The translations under genes were made by a program, and so were the position numbers. A stretch of DNA of 64,000 nt. Source: Amycolatopsis sp. NBC_01480. Its GTDB lineage: Bacteria > Actinomycetota > Actinomycetes > Mycobacteriales > Pseudonocardiaceae. Shown here piece after piece: positions 1 to 7,204 of this stretch. Within the stretch, counting starts at the first letter, position 1, and each line of letters begins with the position of its first letter. The stretch lies in NCBI RefSeq assembly GCF_036227205.1, contig NZ_CP109442.1:9610001-9674000 (forward strand). The letters are read 5' to 3'. The notes below the pieces were generated by a model. The model worked only from the letters and a program-made list of their open reading frames with translations, did no database searches and was not told where the DNA came from.

Positions 1-119
1 CCCTCTTCGCGCAGCATTTCGACCAGGTCGAGCCGGATCAGCGCCTCGTCCTCGGCGACGAGCACCCGACGCTGCGGCACGGTGACGGCATCGCTGGCCT
101 CGGTAGCCGGTTCGGTCAC
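1..119 (-). CDS. pdtaR: PdtaR-type ANTAR response regulator, N-terminal fragment
   Basis: Only the first 39 or so codons lie in the window; the gene runs off the left edge. It starts at a GTG (119-117) preceded by AGGAGG. The translation begins VTEPATEASDAV and continues PQRRVLVAEDEALIRLDLVEM, the first strand and acidic pocket (AEDE) of a CheY-like receiver domain. The AEDEALIRLDL pattern is typical of actinobacterial PdtaR, a receiver-ANTAR protein that acts as an RNA-binding antiterminator under the PdtaS histidine kinase. The ANTAR domain is outside the window, so the assignment rests on the receiver start alone. Confidence 0.75.
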   Translation of the reverse strand, partial: MTEPATEASDAVTVPQRRVLVAEDEALIRLDLVEMLREE

Positions 120-342
120 CGGGGTCCTCCTGAAGGCTCGGCGGGACGATGGACACGCGGTGAACCGCGAACCCGAAGCCTACCGGGAACGATCCAGTAG
201 CGAAGATGGCGTTCACCACGAAGTGGCGGGCATGACACCGACGCGTCGGCGCGAACCCGGCTTCGCCGCGTCCAAACAGCACAGTCGCCGCCCGGGACGG
301 CCTGGCGCGTGTCTGAGAAAGCCGGTCTCGCGGCTGCCACCG

Positions 343-395
343 GTAGCGGATGACACTTCCCCTGCACTGAGTGCAGCGAAAGCGTCATCCGCTAC
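343..395. repeat. Nested inverted repeat in the pdtaR/PPOX gap
   Basis: The 334-nt gap 120-453 holds no convincing gene. It contains a perfect 12-bp inverted repeat, GTAGCGGATGAC at 343-354 and GTCATCCGCTAC at 384-395, enclosing a second perfect one, CTGCACT (362-368) / AGTGCAG (370-376). A folded transcript would give a stacked hairpin. No T-run follows, so it is not a classical terminator. It may be a dispersed genomic palindrome or a protein site. Confidence 0.7.
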
Positions 396-453
396 ACCGA
401 GCCAGCCCGCCGCACAGCGACCCGCAACCTTTGCCAGGCACGCCCGGGGCTGC

Positions 454-831
454 TCAGCCCGCGCTCTGCCGGTCCGGCTCGATGAGGGCGACCACCCGCT
501 CTTCCTCACGGGAGTAGGGAGCGCCGATGTACTTCGCCGCGATCCGGTCGACGATCTCCCAGCCGGCGTCGCCGTCGAGCCACTCCACGACCCGGCCGCG
601 CACGAGCACCGGCTGGAACGGGTTGTCCGCCGGGGTCAGGGAAATCGCCACGCGCGGGTCCCGCCGGAGGTTGCGGGCCTTGCGCGAGCCCGGGCCGGTC
701 AGGATCGCGATGCGGTCGCCGTGGGTGCCGATCCAGAGCGGGACGGAATGCGGGCCGCCGTCGGGCAGCACGGTGGCGAGGTGGGCGATGGGGGTGCCGT
801 CGAGCACGAGGCGGACGTCGGGGTCGAGCAT
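454..831 (-). CDS. PPOX-class (F420/FMN split-barrel) oxidoreductase
   Basis: This 125-residue protein has the usual length of the small actinobacterial pyridoxamine-phosphate-oxidase-like split-barrel family. Visible family marks are the opening strand FLDGTPIAHLATV-like segment (here LVLDGTPIAHLATV), SVPLWIG, the RKARNLRRDPRVAIS stretch that lines the cofactor phosphate, and NPFQPVLVRGRVVE. Members use F420 or flavin to reduce varied small molecules; the substrate cannot be predicted. The ATG at 831 follows AAAGGAG. It is cytosolic, with no membrane segment. It lies downstream of the reductase gene 904-1518, separated by the 46-nt palindrome. Confidence 0.85.
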   Translation of the reverse strand: MLDPDVRLVLDGTPIAHLATVLPDGGPHSVPLWIGTHGDRIAILTGPGSRKARNLRRDPRVAISLTPADNPFQPVLVRGRVVEWLDGDAGWEIVDRIAAKYIGAPYSREEERVVALIEPDRQSAG

Positions 832-874
832 GGTGGTCAGCTCCTTTGACGACTACTGGACAGGTATTTCAGGC

Positions 875-920
875 CTTGTGAGTGTTTAGGACGGTTCTAA
901 CCGTCATAAACACTCACGAG
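875..920. repeat. 46-nt dispersed palindrome, copy 1
   Basis: Nearly perfect inverted repeat with ends CTTGTGAGTG / CACTCACGAG and centre CGGTTCTAACCG. It is one of five 46-nt copies in the window. It sits at the 3' end of the DHFR-like gene, whose TGA (906-904) and last Leu codon TTA lie inside the right arm. The likely role is a transcription terminator or a REP-like element. Confidence 0.9.
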
Positions 921-1518
921 CTTCTTGGCGTTCGACTGCATAGTGAAGGTGGGTGACGCCCGCGGCGGGCACCGCTTCGACCAGGCGCAGCCGGACGTGT
1001 GCGGGCAGCTCCCGGAAGAACGGCCGTCCGGCGCCGAGCAGGACCGGCACCTGGTGCAGCACCAGCTCGTCGACGAGGCCCGCTTTCAGTGCTTCGGTCA
1101 CCACCCCGCCGCCCATCAGCGCGACGTCCCGGTCGCCGGCGGCCTCACGCGCCGCCGTGATCGCGTCCTCGATGCCGGTGCTGACCAGGGTCTGCCGCTC
1201 GCCCAGCCCCGGCACCGGCCGGTGGCTGAGGACGACCAGCGGGGCGCTCGGGTGGGGACTGCCGCCGTTGAACCCGTCGGAATCGTCGTAGGTGGCGCGC
1301 CCGGCGACGGTCGCGCCCACTCGTTCGGCGACGGCGTCGAAAACCCGCGCGCTGGGCTCGCTCAGCTTGAAGCCGTCGAATACCCGACTGGCGGTGTCGC
1401 CGTCGAAGTACCAGTCGAAGAGTGCGGTCCCGTCACCGAGCCCGCGCCCGGCGCCGGGGTCCCGGCCGGTGATGTACCCGTCGACCGACACCGCGTGGGC
1501 GCTGAAGACCTTGCTCAT
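904..1518 (-). CDS. Dihydrofolate reductase (RibD C-terminal) family protein
   Basis: The 204-residue product starts MSKVFSAHAVSVDGYITG, the classical first strand and VDGY motif of the RibD_C/DHFR-like family, and carries VALMGGGVV and LHQVPVLLGAGRPFF, which form the dinucleotide site. The family reduces pterin-like or riboflavin-pathway compounds with NADPH; the real substrate is unknown. The ATG at 1518 follows GGAAAGGA; an upstream extension reads into the divergent regulator's promoter and was not used. It is divergent from the HxlR gene at 1610 and probably controlled by it. The last residues ECL and the stop are encoded by the 46-nt palindrome. Confidence 0.87.
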   Translation of the reverse strand: MSKVFSAHAVSVDGYITGRDPGAGRGLGDGTALFDWYFDGDTASRVFDGFKLSEPSARVFDAVAERVGATVAGRATYDDSDGFNGGSPHPSAPLVVLSHRPVPGLGERQTLVSTGIEDAITAAREAAGDRDVALMGGGVVTEALKAGLVDELVLHQVPVLLGAGRPFFRELPAHVRLRLVEAVPAAGVTHLHYAVERQEARECL

Positions 1519-1573
1519 CGCCGTGGTCCTTTCCGGAGTTCCTTCAGGAGACTCAGGGAGCGTAGCATTCAAA

Positions 1574-1588
1574 GTTCCCTTAGGGAAC
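1574..1588. promoter_or_regulatory. HxlR-type operator palindrome
   Basis: Perfect inverted repeat GTTCCC-TTA-GGGAAC between the divergent DHFR-like and HxlR genes. It would overlap the -35 area of the HxlR promoter. A weaker related sequence, GTTCCTTCAGGAGAC, lies at about 1538-1552. The link to HxlR is inferred from position. Confidence 0.6.
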
Positions 1589-1597
1589 CCAGTGGCG

Positions 1598-1603
1598 TAG
1601 ACT
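1598..1603 (+). promoter_or_regulatory. -10 box of a probable leaderless HxlR promoter
   Basis: TAGACT fits the TANNNT consensus and ends 6 nt before the ATG at 1610, so transcription would begin at or next to the start codon. No Shine-Dalgarno sequence is visible, which agrees with a leaderless mRNA. Confidence 0.5.
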
Positions 1604-1609
1604 CGGCTC

Positions 1610-2080
1610 ATGCAGCGGACCAACTTCGGTGAGATGGCGTGCTCGATCGCCCGGACCCTCGACGTGATCGGGGAGCCCTGGTCGCCGCTGATCCTGCGGG
1701 ACGTTTTCGTCGGGGCGAACCGGTTCGAGCAGATCCAGGCGGACCTCGGCATCTCCCGCAAGGTCCTGACCGAGCGGCTGAACCACCTCGTCGAACACGG
1801 GGTGCTGGAGCGCCGGCCCTACGACCAGCGGCCGCGGTACGAGTACGCGTTGACCGGAAAAGGGGCCGAACTCGTCGACCTGCTGATGGTCATGGTCGGC
1901 TGGGGCGACCGGTGGCTCGCGGGCGAGGCCGGCCCGCCGGTGCTCTACCGCCACCACGCGTGCGGCGAGGTCAGCAGCGTCGAGCTGCGCTGCGCGCACT
2001 GCGGCGAGCCGATGCATGGGGACAATGTGGACGTACTGCCTGGGCCCGGCGCCGGTCCTGGCCCCAGGGGCGCCCGGTAG
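1610..2080 (+). CDS. HxlR family transcriptional regulator
   Basis: 156 residues. The winged helix-turn-helix occupies roughly residues 10-100, with HxlR marks C11, GEPWSPLILRD, GISRKVLTERLNHL (recognition helix) and the wing YDQRPRYEYALTGKG. The C-terminal tail adds H116-x-C118 and C128-A-H-C131, a possible zinc-binding knuckle seen in some members of this family. It probably represses the divergent reductase gene through the 1574-1588 palindrome. It is convergent with the TetR gene, 32 nt away. Confidence 0.9.
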   Translation: MQRTNFGEMACSIARTLDVIGEPWSPLILRDVFVGANRFEQIQADLGISRKVLTERLNHLVEHGVLERRPYDQRPRYEYALTGKGAELVDLLMVMVGWGDRWLAGEAGPPVLYRHHACGEVSSVELRCAHCGEPMHGDNVDVLPGPGAGPGPRGAR

Positions 2081-2112
2081 TCGACGAGGGCACTATCCAC
2101 TAAGGACTGCCC

Positions 2113-2697
2113 TCAGTTTCCGGCGCGCCAGCCGTGTTCGAGGAGGTTGAAGGCGGCATCGACGGCGGGGGCCGGGTTCTCGGCCCGCTGGGCGAGCGCC
2201 GAAACCTCCAGCGCGAGGTGAGCGAGCGCGGCGCACCGCGGATCGGCTTCGGCCACGCCGAGATCGCCGGCGATGGCGCGGGCCAGGGCGTGCTCGTGGC
2301 GCATCCACATCTTGTGCCAGTACTCGACCAGCGCCGGCGTGCCGTGCACGAGCTTCAGGAAGTCGGCCGATTCCCTGCTGCCGACGCTGTATTCGGTCCG
2401 GTCGCGCGTGTGCGCCCGCAGCGCGCCCAGCAGCGAGGTGCCGGGCGGCCGGTTTTCGACCGCCGCGATCAGGCCCGCCTCCATTTCGGAGTCCCGGTCG
2501 AACACCAGCGCTTCCTTGCTGGGGAAGTGTTTAAGCAACGTGGTCGTGGAGACGTCGGCCGCGTCGGCGATCTCGCGGACGGTCACCTCCTCGTACCCGC
2601 GGTCGAGGAACAGGCGCAGCGCCGCGTCCGCCAGCGCCTGGTGGGTCGCCGCCTTCTTCCGCTCGCGCCGGCCGGGTCCGGTCTCGGTGGTCGTCAC
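2113..2697 (-). CDS. TetR family transcriptional regulator
   Basis: 194 residues from the GTG at 2697. The N-terminal HTH spans about residues 17-63: ADAALRLFLDRGYEEVTVREIADAADVS, then TTTLLKHFPSKEAL, the usual TetR recognition helix and tail. The C-terminal ligand domain is of a common actinobacterial type. An in-frame extension to 3015 overlaps the operator and the divergent exporter and is rejected. It faces the MFS exporter at 2846 with a palindrome between them, the classic layout of a drug-responsive repressor and its efflux pump. Confidence 0.9.
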   Translation of the reverse strand: MTTTETGPGRRERKKAATHQALADAALRLFLDRGYEEVTVREIADAADVSTTTLLKHFPSKEALVFDRDSEMEAGLIAAVENRPPGTSLLGALRAHTRDRTEYSVGSRESADFLKLVHGTPALVEYWHKMWMRHEHALARAIAGDLGVAEADPRCAALAHLALEVSALAQRAENPAPAVDAAFNLLEHGWRAGN

Positions 2698-2717
2698 CGC
2701 TTCACCGTAACACAAGG

Positions 2718-2740
2718 TGTACAACTCTAAAAATTGTACA
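2718..2740. promoter_or_regulatory. TetR operator palindrome
   Basis: Inverted repeat TGTACAA (2718-2724) / TTGTACA (2734-2740) with a 9-nt A/T-rich spacer, between the divergent TetR and MFS genes. Two TTGCAC copies follow at 2742-2756. Assignment to this TetR is by position. Confidence 0.65.
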
Positions 2741-2845
2741 GTTGCACTTATTGCACAGATGTGGTTTTCTCGATCCAGGCCGCACCGGACGGGACCGGAA
2801 CCGGCCCGCCACCCGATTTCCGTTCCATACCAAAGGATCGAAACC

Positions 2846-4265
2846 ATGTCTGTCTCCGAAGCCACCACGGCGGACCCACCGGCGGCCGTGCCGGTGAACG
2901 TCCGCTGGACCCTGCTCGGCGTGATGCTGGCGATGCTGCTGGCCGTCCTGGACACCAACGTCGTGGGCACGGCCATGCCGACGATCGTCGGCGACCTCGG
3001 CGGGCTCGGGCACATCTCGTGGGTCGTGACGACCTACGCGCTGACCACCGCCGTCGCCACCCGATCTGGGGCAAGCTCGGCGATCTGTACGGGCGCAAGC
3101 GCCTGTTCCTCACCTCGATCGCGGTGTTCCTGGCCGGTTCGGCGCTGTGCGGCACCGCCTGGTCCATGCCCAGCCTGATCGGCTTCCGCGCGCTGCAAGG
3201 CGCCGGTGCCGGCGGGCTGGCCGCGGGCGCCCTCGCCCTGATCGGCAGCCTCGTGCCACCCCGCGAACGCGGCCGCTACCAGGGGATGACGGCGATCGTG
3301 ATGGCCGTCGGCACGGTGGCCGGTCCCTGGTTCGGCGGGCTGCTGACCGAGCACCTGGGCTGGCGGGCGGCGTTTTTCGTGAACCTGCCGCTCGGCCTCA
3401 TCGCGTTCGTGTGGGTGCGATCATGCTGCGCCTGCCCGTCGTCCGCGGCCGGGCCCGGGTCGACTGGGCCGGGATCCTGTTGCTGACCACGGCGATCACC
3501 GCGCTCACTCTCGGCGCCTCGTGGGCCGGCTCCACCTACGCGTGGTCCTCCTGGCCGATCCTGGCGCTGGGAGCGCTCGCGGTGGCCGCGACCGCCGGGT
3601 TCGTCGCCTGGGAGAAACGCGCCGCCGAGCCCGTGCTGCCGCCCCGGATGTTCACCGGGCAGCGCACCTTCCCGCTGTCGGTCGGGGCCCTGGCCGCCGT
3701 CGGCGCGGTCATGTTCGGCTGCACCCTGTACGTGCCGCTGTTCCAGCAGATGGTCCAGGGCGCCTCCGCGGCCGATTCCGGCCTGCTGCTGCTTCCGATG
3801 GCGCTGCCCGTCGCGGTCGTCTCGACGCTGGCCGGCAAGTACATCTCCCGCACCGGGCGGTACCGGGCACTGCCGATCCTGGGCACCGCGCTGCTGACCA
3901 TCGGCACGTTCCTCCTGTCCACTATGGACACGGGCACCTCGTTCACGCTGACCAGCGTCTACCTCGCCGTGATCGGCGCCGGCCTGGGGCTGACCATGCA
4001 GGTGTCCGGCACGATCGCGCAGAACAGCGCGCAACCCGCGGACATGGGTGCCGCCTCGGCGGCCATCACGCTGTTCCGCACGCTCGGCGGCTCGGTGGGC
4101 GTGGCGGTCTTCGGCGGCCTGCTGACCTCGGCCACCGCGGGCTCGTCCGCGTCCCACCAGGCCCTGGCCACCGGCACCTCGCACATCTTCCTGCTGGCCT
4201 CGGCCGTGTGCGCCGCGGCCGTGGTGCTCGCCTGCTGCCTCGACGAAGTCCCGCTCCGCAAGTGA
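2846..4265 (+). pseudogene. DHA2-type MFS drug exporter with two frameshifts
   Basis: The product is a 14-helix major facilitator of the DHA2 drug:H+ antiporter type. Motif A region (GKLGDLYGRKRLF) and RALQGAGAG plus many hydrophobic helices are present, but in three reading frames. Reading starts at ATG 2846 (MSVSEATTADPP). Near 3060-3062 one base is missing: restoring a C gives VATPIWGKLGDLYG. Near 3415-3417 another is missing: restoring a G gives VWVAIMLRLP. Both fall in short C or G runs. As written the gene cannot make a full transporter. Either the exporter is a young pseudogene or the two sites are assembly errors. Confidence 0.85.
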
Positions 4266-4293
4266 TTCTTCCGCCGACACAAGGAGAACTCCG

Positions 4294-6624
4294 ATGAACG
4301 ACCGAGTCCCGGTCCTGATGTGCGGCGGCGGCATCGCCGGGCTGACGGCCGCGCTGCTGCTGCACCGTCAAGGCGTGTCCCCCGTTCTGGTCGAAAAGCA
4401 CCCGGACACCTCACCTCAGCCCAAGGCCCGCCGGATCAACCCGCGCAGCACCGAGGTGTTCCGGCTGCTCGGCCTGGCCGACGAGGTCGCGGCCGCCAGC
4501 GCCCCGCTCGCCGGATTCAATTCGGTCCTCAATGGACGGACGCTGGCCGACGCCACCCAGCCGACGCTCAGCCCGGTGATGCAGGACCGGCTGGCGCAGC
4601 ACCGGAAGGTGGGCGAGCTGAGCCCCGGGCCCAACGTGCTGTGCCCGCAGGACGTCCTGGAACCGGTGCTGCGCAAGGCCGCGCAGGAGCGGGGCGTATC
4701 CGTGCGGTTCGCCACCGAGCTGACCTCGTTCACCCAGGACGAGAACGGCGTGACCGCGCAGCTGCGCCCGGCCGGCGGCGAGCCGTACCAGCTGACCGCC
4801 GACTACCTGATCGCCGCCGACGGCGCGCGCAGCCCGATCCGCACCGCGCTGGGCACGGCGCGCAGCGGGCTCGGCCGCCTCGCCGACAATCTCGACCTCT
4901 ATTTCCGGGCCGACCTCACGGAACTGGTGCGGGACAAGCCGTTCAACCTCTGCCGGATCGAGAACCCGGTCGCCTCGGGCGCGTTCATGTCCGTCAACGG
5001 CACCGACCGCTGGCTGTTCTCCACCGCCGACTTCCCCGGCGCGGACACCCGGTCCGACGACCACTGGCGCGAGGTGCTGCGCGCGGTGATCGGCGAGCCG
5101 GACCTGGACGTCACGCTGCTGGGCCGGATGCACTGGGAGTCCGGGATGCACGTCGCCGACCGGTTCGCCACCGGCCGGGTGTTCCTGGCCGGCGACGCCG
5201 CGCACGTGATGCCGCCGATGGCCGCGGCCGGCGCGAACACCGCCATCGCCGACGTGACCAACCTGGCCTGGAAACTCGCCGCCGTCCTGAGCGGCCGGGC
5301 CGCGCCGGCCCTGCTCGGCACCTACCACGCCGAGCGGCACCCGGTCGGCTACGCGACCGCGGAGGCGTCCAGCGAGGTCGCCGGCCACGTCGGGGACATG
5401 CTCGCCACCGTCACCCATGGCGACGGCCTGCGACGGCATCCCACCGCCACGCTTTTCGGCGCCCAGTACCACAACGGCGCCTTTGTGCCCGACCACCGCG
5501 GCCCCGCCCCCACCGACCGCTACTCCCCCGCGGGACGGCCGGGCACCCGCGTGCCCCACGCGTGGCTCGACGCCACGACGTCCACCATCGACTACGCTGG
5601 CCCTGGCCTGACCCTGCTCACAGGTCCCGCCTCGGACCGATGGACCGTCGAGGCCGCGAGGCACGGACTCCGGCTCGTCCCGGTGTCCGATCCGGGGTGG
5701 CTCGCCGAGGCCGCCGTCGGCGAGGACGGTGCCCTGCTGCTGCGGCCGGACGCCATCGTCGCCTGGCACTCGTCCTCGGGGGTGCCGCTGGGCGAGGCGC
5801 TCGAACGGGTGCTCGGCGTCGGTGCCTGGATTAGGTTGGGCGATATGACTTCCACCGCTGAGAAGGCCGTGCGCCTGCAAGAACTGCACACGGCGCCGGA
5901 GCTGCTGCTCGTCGTCAACGTCTGGGACGCGATCACCGCGAAGGTCGTCGCCGAGACGCCCGGCACGCAGGCGCTCGCCACGCCGAGCCACGGCATCGCC
6001 GCCTCGCGCGGCTACCCGGACGGCGAGAAGATCCCCCGCGACGAGATGATCGCCGAGGTCGCGCTGATCGTGCGGACGGCGGGCGACCTCCCAGTCACCG
6101 CCGACCTGGAAGCCGGCTACGGCGACCCGGGCGGCACCGTCGCCCGCGCGATCGAGGCCGGCGCCGTCGGCTGCAACCTCGAGGACCAGATGAAACCGCT
6201 CGCCGAGTCGGTGAAGGCCGTCGAGGCCGCAGTCGCCGCCGCGCAGTCCGCCGGGGTCGACTTCGTCCTCAACGCCCGCACCGACGCGTTCGTCAAGGGC
6301 GCCGGCCGCGACCCCGAGGAGCTGCTGGCCGAAGCAATCACCCGCGGACGCGCGTACCTCGAAGCCGGCGCATCGAACTTCTTCGTGCCGGGCAAGCTCG
6401 ACGCCACCCAGGTCGGCCGGCTGGTCGAAGCGCTGGGCGAGCGCAAGGTCAACCTGATCGGCATCCCCGGCTCGATCCCGCTGGACACCGCGCAGAAGCT
6501 CGGCGTCTCCCGGGTTTCCTACGGGCCGTGGAGCCAGAACGTGGCGCTCACCGCGCTGGCCAAGCTGGCCGAGGACGTTTACGCGGGCGGCGGGCTGCCG
6601 GCCGACACGCGCAAGCTGAACTGA
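4294..6624 (+). CDS. FAD-dependent monooxygenase, reading through into an isocitrate-lyase-family domain
   Basis: Residues 1 to about 515 are a PheA/TfdB-type aromatic hydroxylase: GGGIAG (11-16) binds the FAD ADP part, the D-G motif region reads LIAADGARS, and GDAAH (300-304) binds the FAD ribityl phosphate. RBS AAGGAGAAC precedes the ATG. The frame then continues without a stop into MTSTAEK (M518), a separate protein family. No natural fusion of these families is familiar to me. Restoring one C in the run near 5824 would end the hydroxylase at a TAG (5832-5834). It sits 28 nt after the exporter, so hydroxylase and pump may form one detoxification operon under the TetR. Confidence 0.75.
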   Translation: MNDRVPVLMCGGGIAGLTAALLLHRQGVSPVLVEKHPDTSPQPKARRINPRSTEVFRLLGLADEVAAASAPLAGFNSVLNGRTLADATQPTLSPVMQDRLAQHRKVGELSPGPNVLCPQDVLEPVLRKAAQERGVSVRFATELTSFTQDENGVTAQLRPAGGEPYQLTADYLIAADGARSPIRTALGTARSGLGRLADNLDLYFRADLTELVRDKPFNLCRIENPVASGAFMSVNGTDRWLFSTADFPGADTRSDDHWREVLRAVIGEPDLDVTLLGRMHWESGMHVADRFATGRVFLAGDAAHVMPPMAAAGANTAIADVTNLAWKLAAVLSGRAAPALLGTYHAERHPVGYATAEASSEVAGHVGDMLATVTHGDGLRRHPTATLFGAQYHNGAFVPDHRGPAPTDRYSPAGRPGTRVPHAWLDATTSTIDYAGPGLTLLTGPASDRWTVEAARHGLRLVPVSDPGWLAEAAVGEDGALLLRPDAIVAWHSSSGVPLGEALERVLGVGAWIRLGDMTSTAEKAVRLQELHTAPELLLVVNVWDAITAKVVAETPGTQALATPSHGIAASRGYPDGEKIPRDEMIAEVALIVRTAGDLPVTADLEAGYGDPGGTVARAIEAGAVGCNLEDQMKPLAESVKAVEAAVAAAQSAGVDFVLNARTDAFVKGAGRDPEELLAEAITRGRAYLEAGASNFFVPGKLDATQVGRLVEALGERKVNLIGIPGSIPLDTAQKLGVSRVSYGPWSQNVALTALAKLAEDVYAGGGLPADTRKLN
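5845..6624 (+). CDS. Isocitrate lyase/PEP mutase family protein (probable independent start)
   Basis: 259 residues from ATG 5845. Hallmarks are LLVVNVWDAITAKVV, the active-site strand TADLEAGYGD and GCNLEDQ with its metal-binding acid, NARTDAF, and the late IPGSIPL strand. These mark the small PEP-mutase-like subgroup, whose members cleave C-C bonds in 2-methylisocitrate-like acids; the substrate here is not predictable. TAGGTT at 5832-5837 lies 7 nt before the ATG, a -10 box suited to a leaderless transcript, so I favour a separate gene over a fusion. It is convergent with the MarR gene, 7 nt away. Confidence 0.75.
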   Translation: MTSTAEKAVRLQELHTAPELLLVVNVWDAITAKVVAETPGTQALATPSHGIAASRGYPDGEKIPRDEMIAEVALIVRTAGDLPVTADLEAGYGDPGGTVARAIEAGAVGCNLEDQMKPLAESVKAVEAAVAAAQSAGVDFVLNARTDAFVKGAGRDPEELLAEAITRGRAYLEAGASNFFVPGKLDATQVGRLVEALGERKVNLIGIPGSIPLDTAQKLGVSRVSYGPWSQNVALTALAKLAEDVYAGGGLPADTRKLN

Positions 6625-6631
6625 ACCGTCT

Positions 6632-7102
6632 TCAGCGCGGCGGTGGCGTGCTCACGTCACCGCCGCCCGGGCTCTCCTCGAGATTGGCGACAAGCCTCCT
6701 GAGCAGGTCCAGCAGGAGCTCGGTTTCCTTGGCACTGAAGCCTTTGAGCGCCTGGTCGTTGGTCTCGAACAGCGCCGAGCTCACCTGCGCGAGCTTGGCC
6801 CGCCCGTCCTCGGTCAGCGAGATCAGGCTGACCCGCCGGTCGTGCCGGGCGGGGCCGCGCCGGATCAGGCCGTCGCGGTCCATCCGGGCGAGTAGCTGGG
6901 CCATGGACGGCTGCTCGATCCGGGCCAGCACCGCCAGTTCCTTCTGGGACAACGCATCCGCCTTCTTCAGCGCCACCAGCACCGGCATCTGCGCGAAGGT
7001 CAGCCCCAGCGGCCGCAGCCGCTGATCGTTGACCCGGGTCAACGCGCGCGAGGCGATGTTGATCAGGGCCGCGGGCACTGAGTCGAAGCTGGGGGGCGTC
7101 AC
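6632..7102 (-). CDS. MarR family transcriptional regulator
   Basis: 156 residues from the GTG at 7102. The MarR winged helix is clear: TFAQMPVLVAL, then LSQKELAVLARIEQPSMAQLLARMDRDGLI as the HTH (about 51-80), and the wing DRRVSLISLTEDG. The frame stays open far upstream but only the MarR part is protein-like. It faces the amidohydrolase at 7205 across three palindromes that it probably binds. Confidence 0.9.
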   Translation of the reverse strand: MTPPSFDSVPAALINIASRALTRVNDQRLRPLGLTFAQMPVLVALKKADALSQKELAVLARIEQPSMAQLLARMDRDGLIRRGPARHDRRVSLISLTEDGRAKLAQVSSALFETNDQALKGFSAKETELLLDLLRRLVANLEESPGGGDVSTPPPR

Positions 7103-7114
7103 GCCACGAAGTGT

Positions 7115-7176
7115 ATAGGATCCTATTGACCTAATACATAGGTACCTATACGGTTCGGCTGCATAGGAACCTATGC
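7115..7176. promoter_or_regulatory. Three tandem MarR-type operator palindromes
   Basis: Three related boxes fill the 102-nt divergent gap: ATAGGATCCTAT (7115-7126), ATAGGTACCTAT (7138-7149) and GCATAGGAACCTATGC (7161-7176). Their centres are 23 and 25 bp apart, near two helical turns. This would let three MarR dimers bind on roughly one DNA face and shut both promoters. Confidence 0.8.
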
Positions 7177-7204
7177 AACGAGTTGTCCAGACAGGGGAAC
7201 ACAA

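Noticed and set aside
120..453. tRNA or small RNA gene in the first gap
   Set aside because: No cloverleaf or acceptor pattern could be drawn; only the nested inverted repeat is evident.
875..920. Insertion sequence ends
   Set aside because: The five 46-nt palindromes are solitary, with no transposase or target duplications seen next to them.
904..1761. Longer start of the DHFR-like gene at 1761
   Set aside because: The extension would cross the divergent HxlR promoter and its own operator; ATG 1518 has a ribosome site and begins the conserved domain.
4411..5991. A 526-codon minus-strand frame opposite the monooxygenase
   Set aside because: Composition is Arg/Gly/His-rich and typical of a shadow frame; the plus-strand frame has clear FAD motifs.
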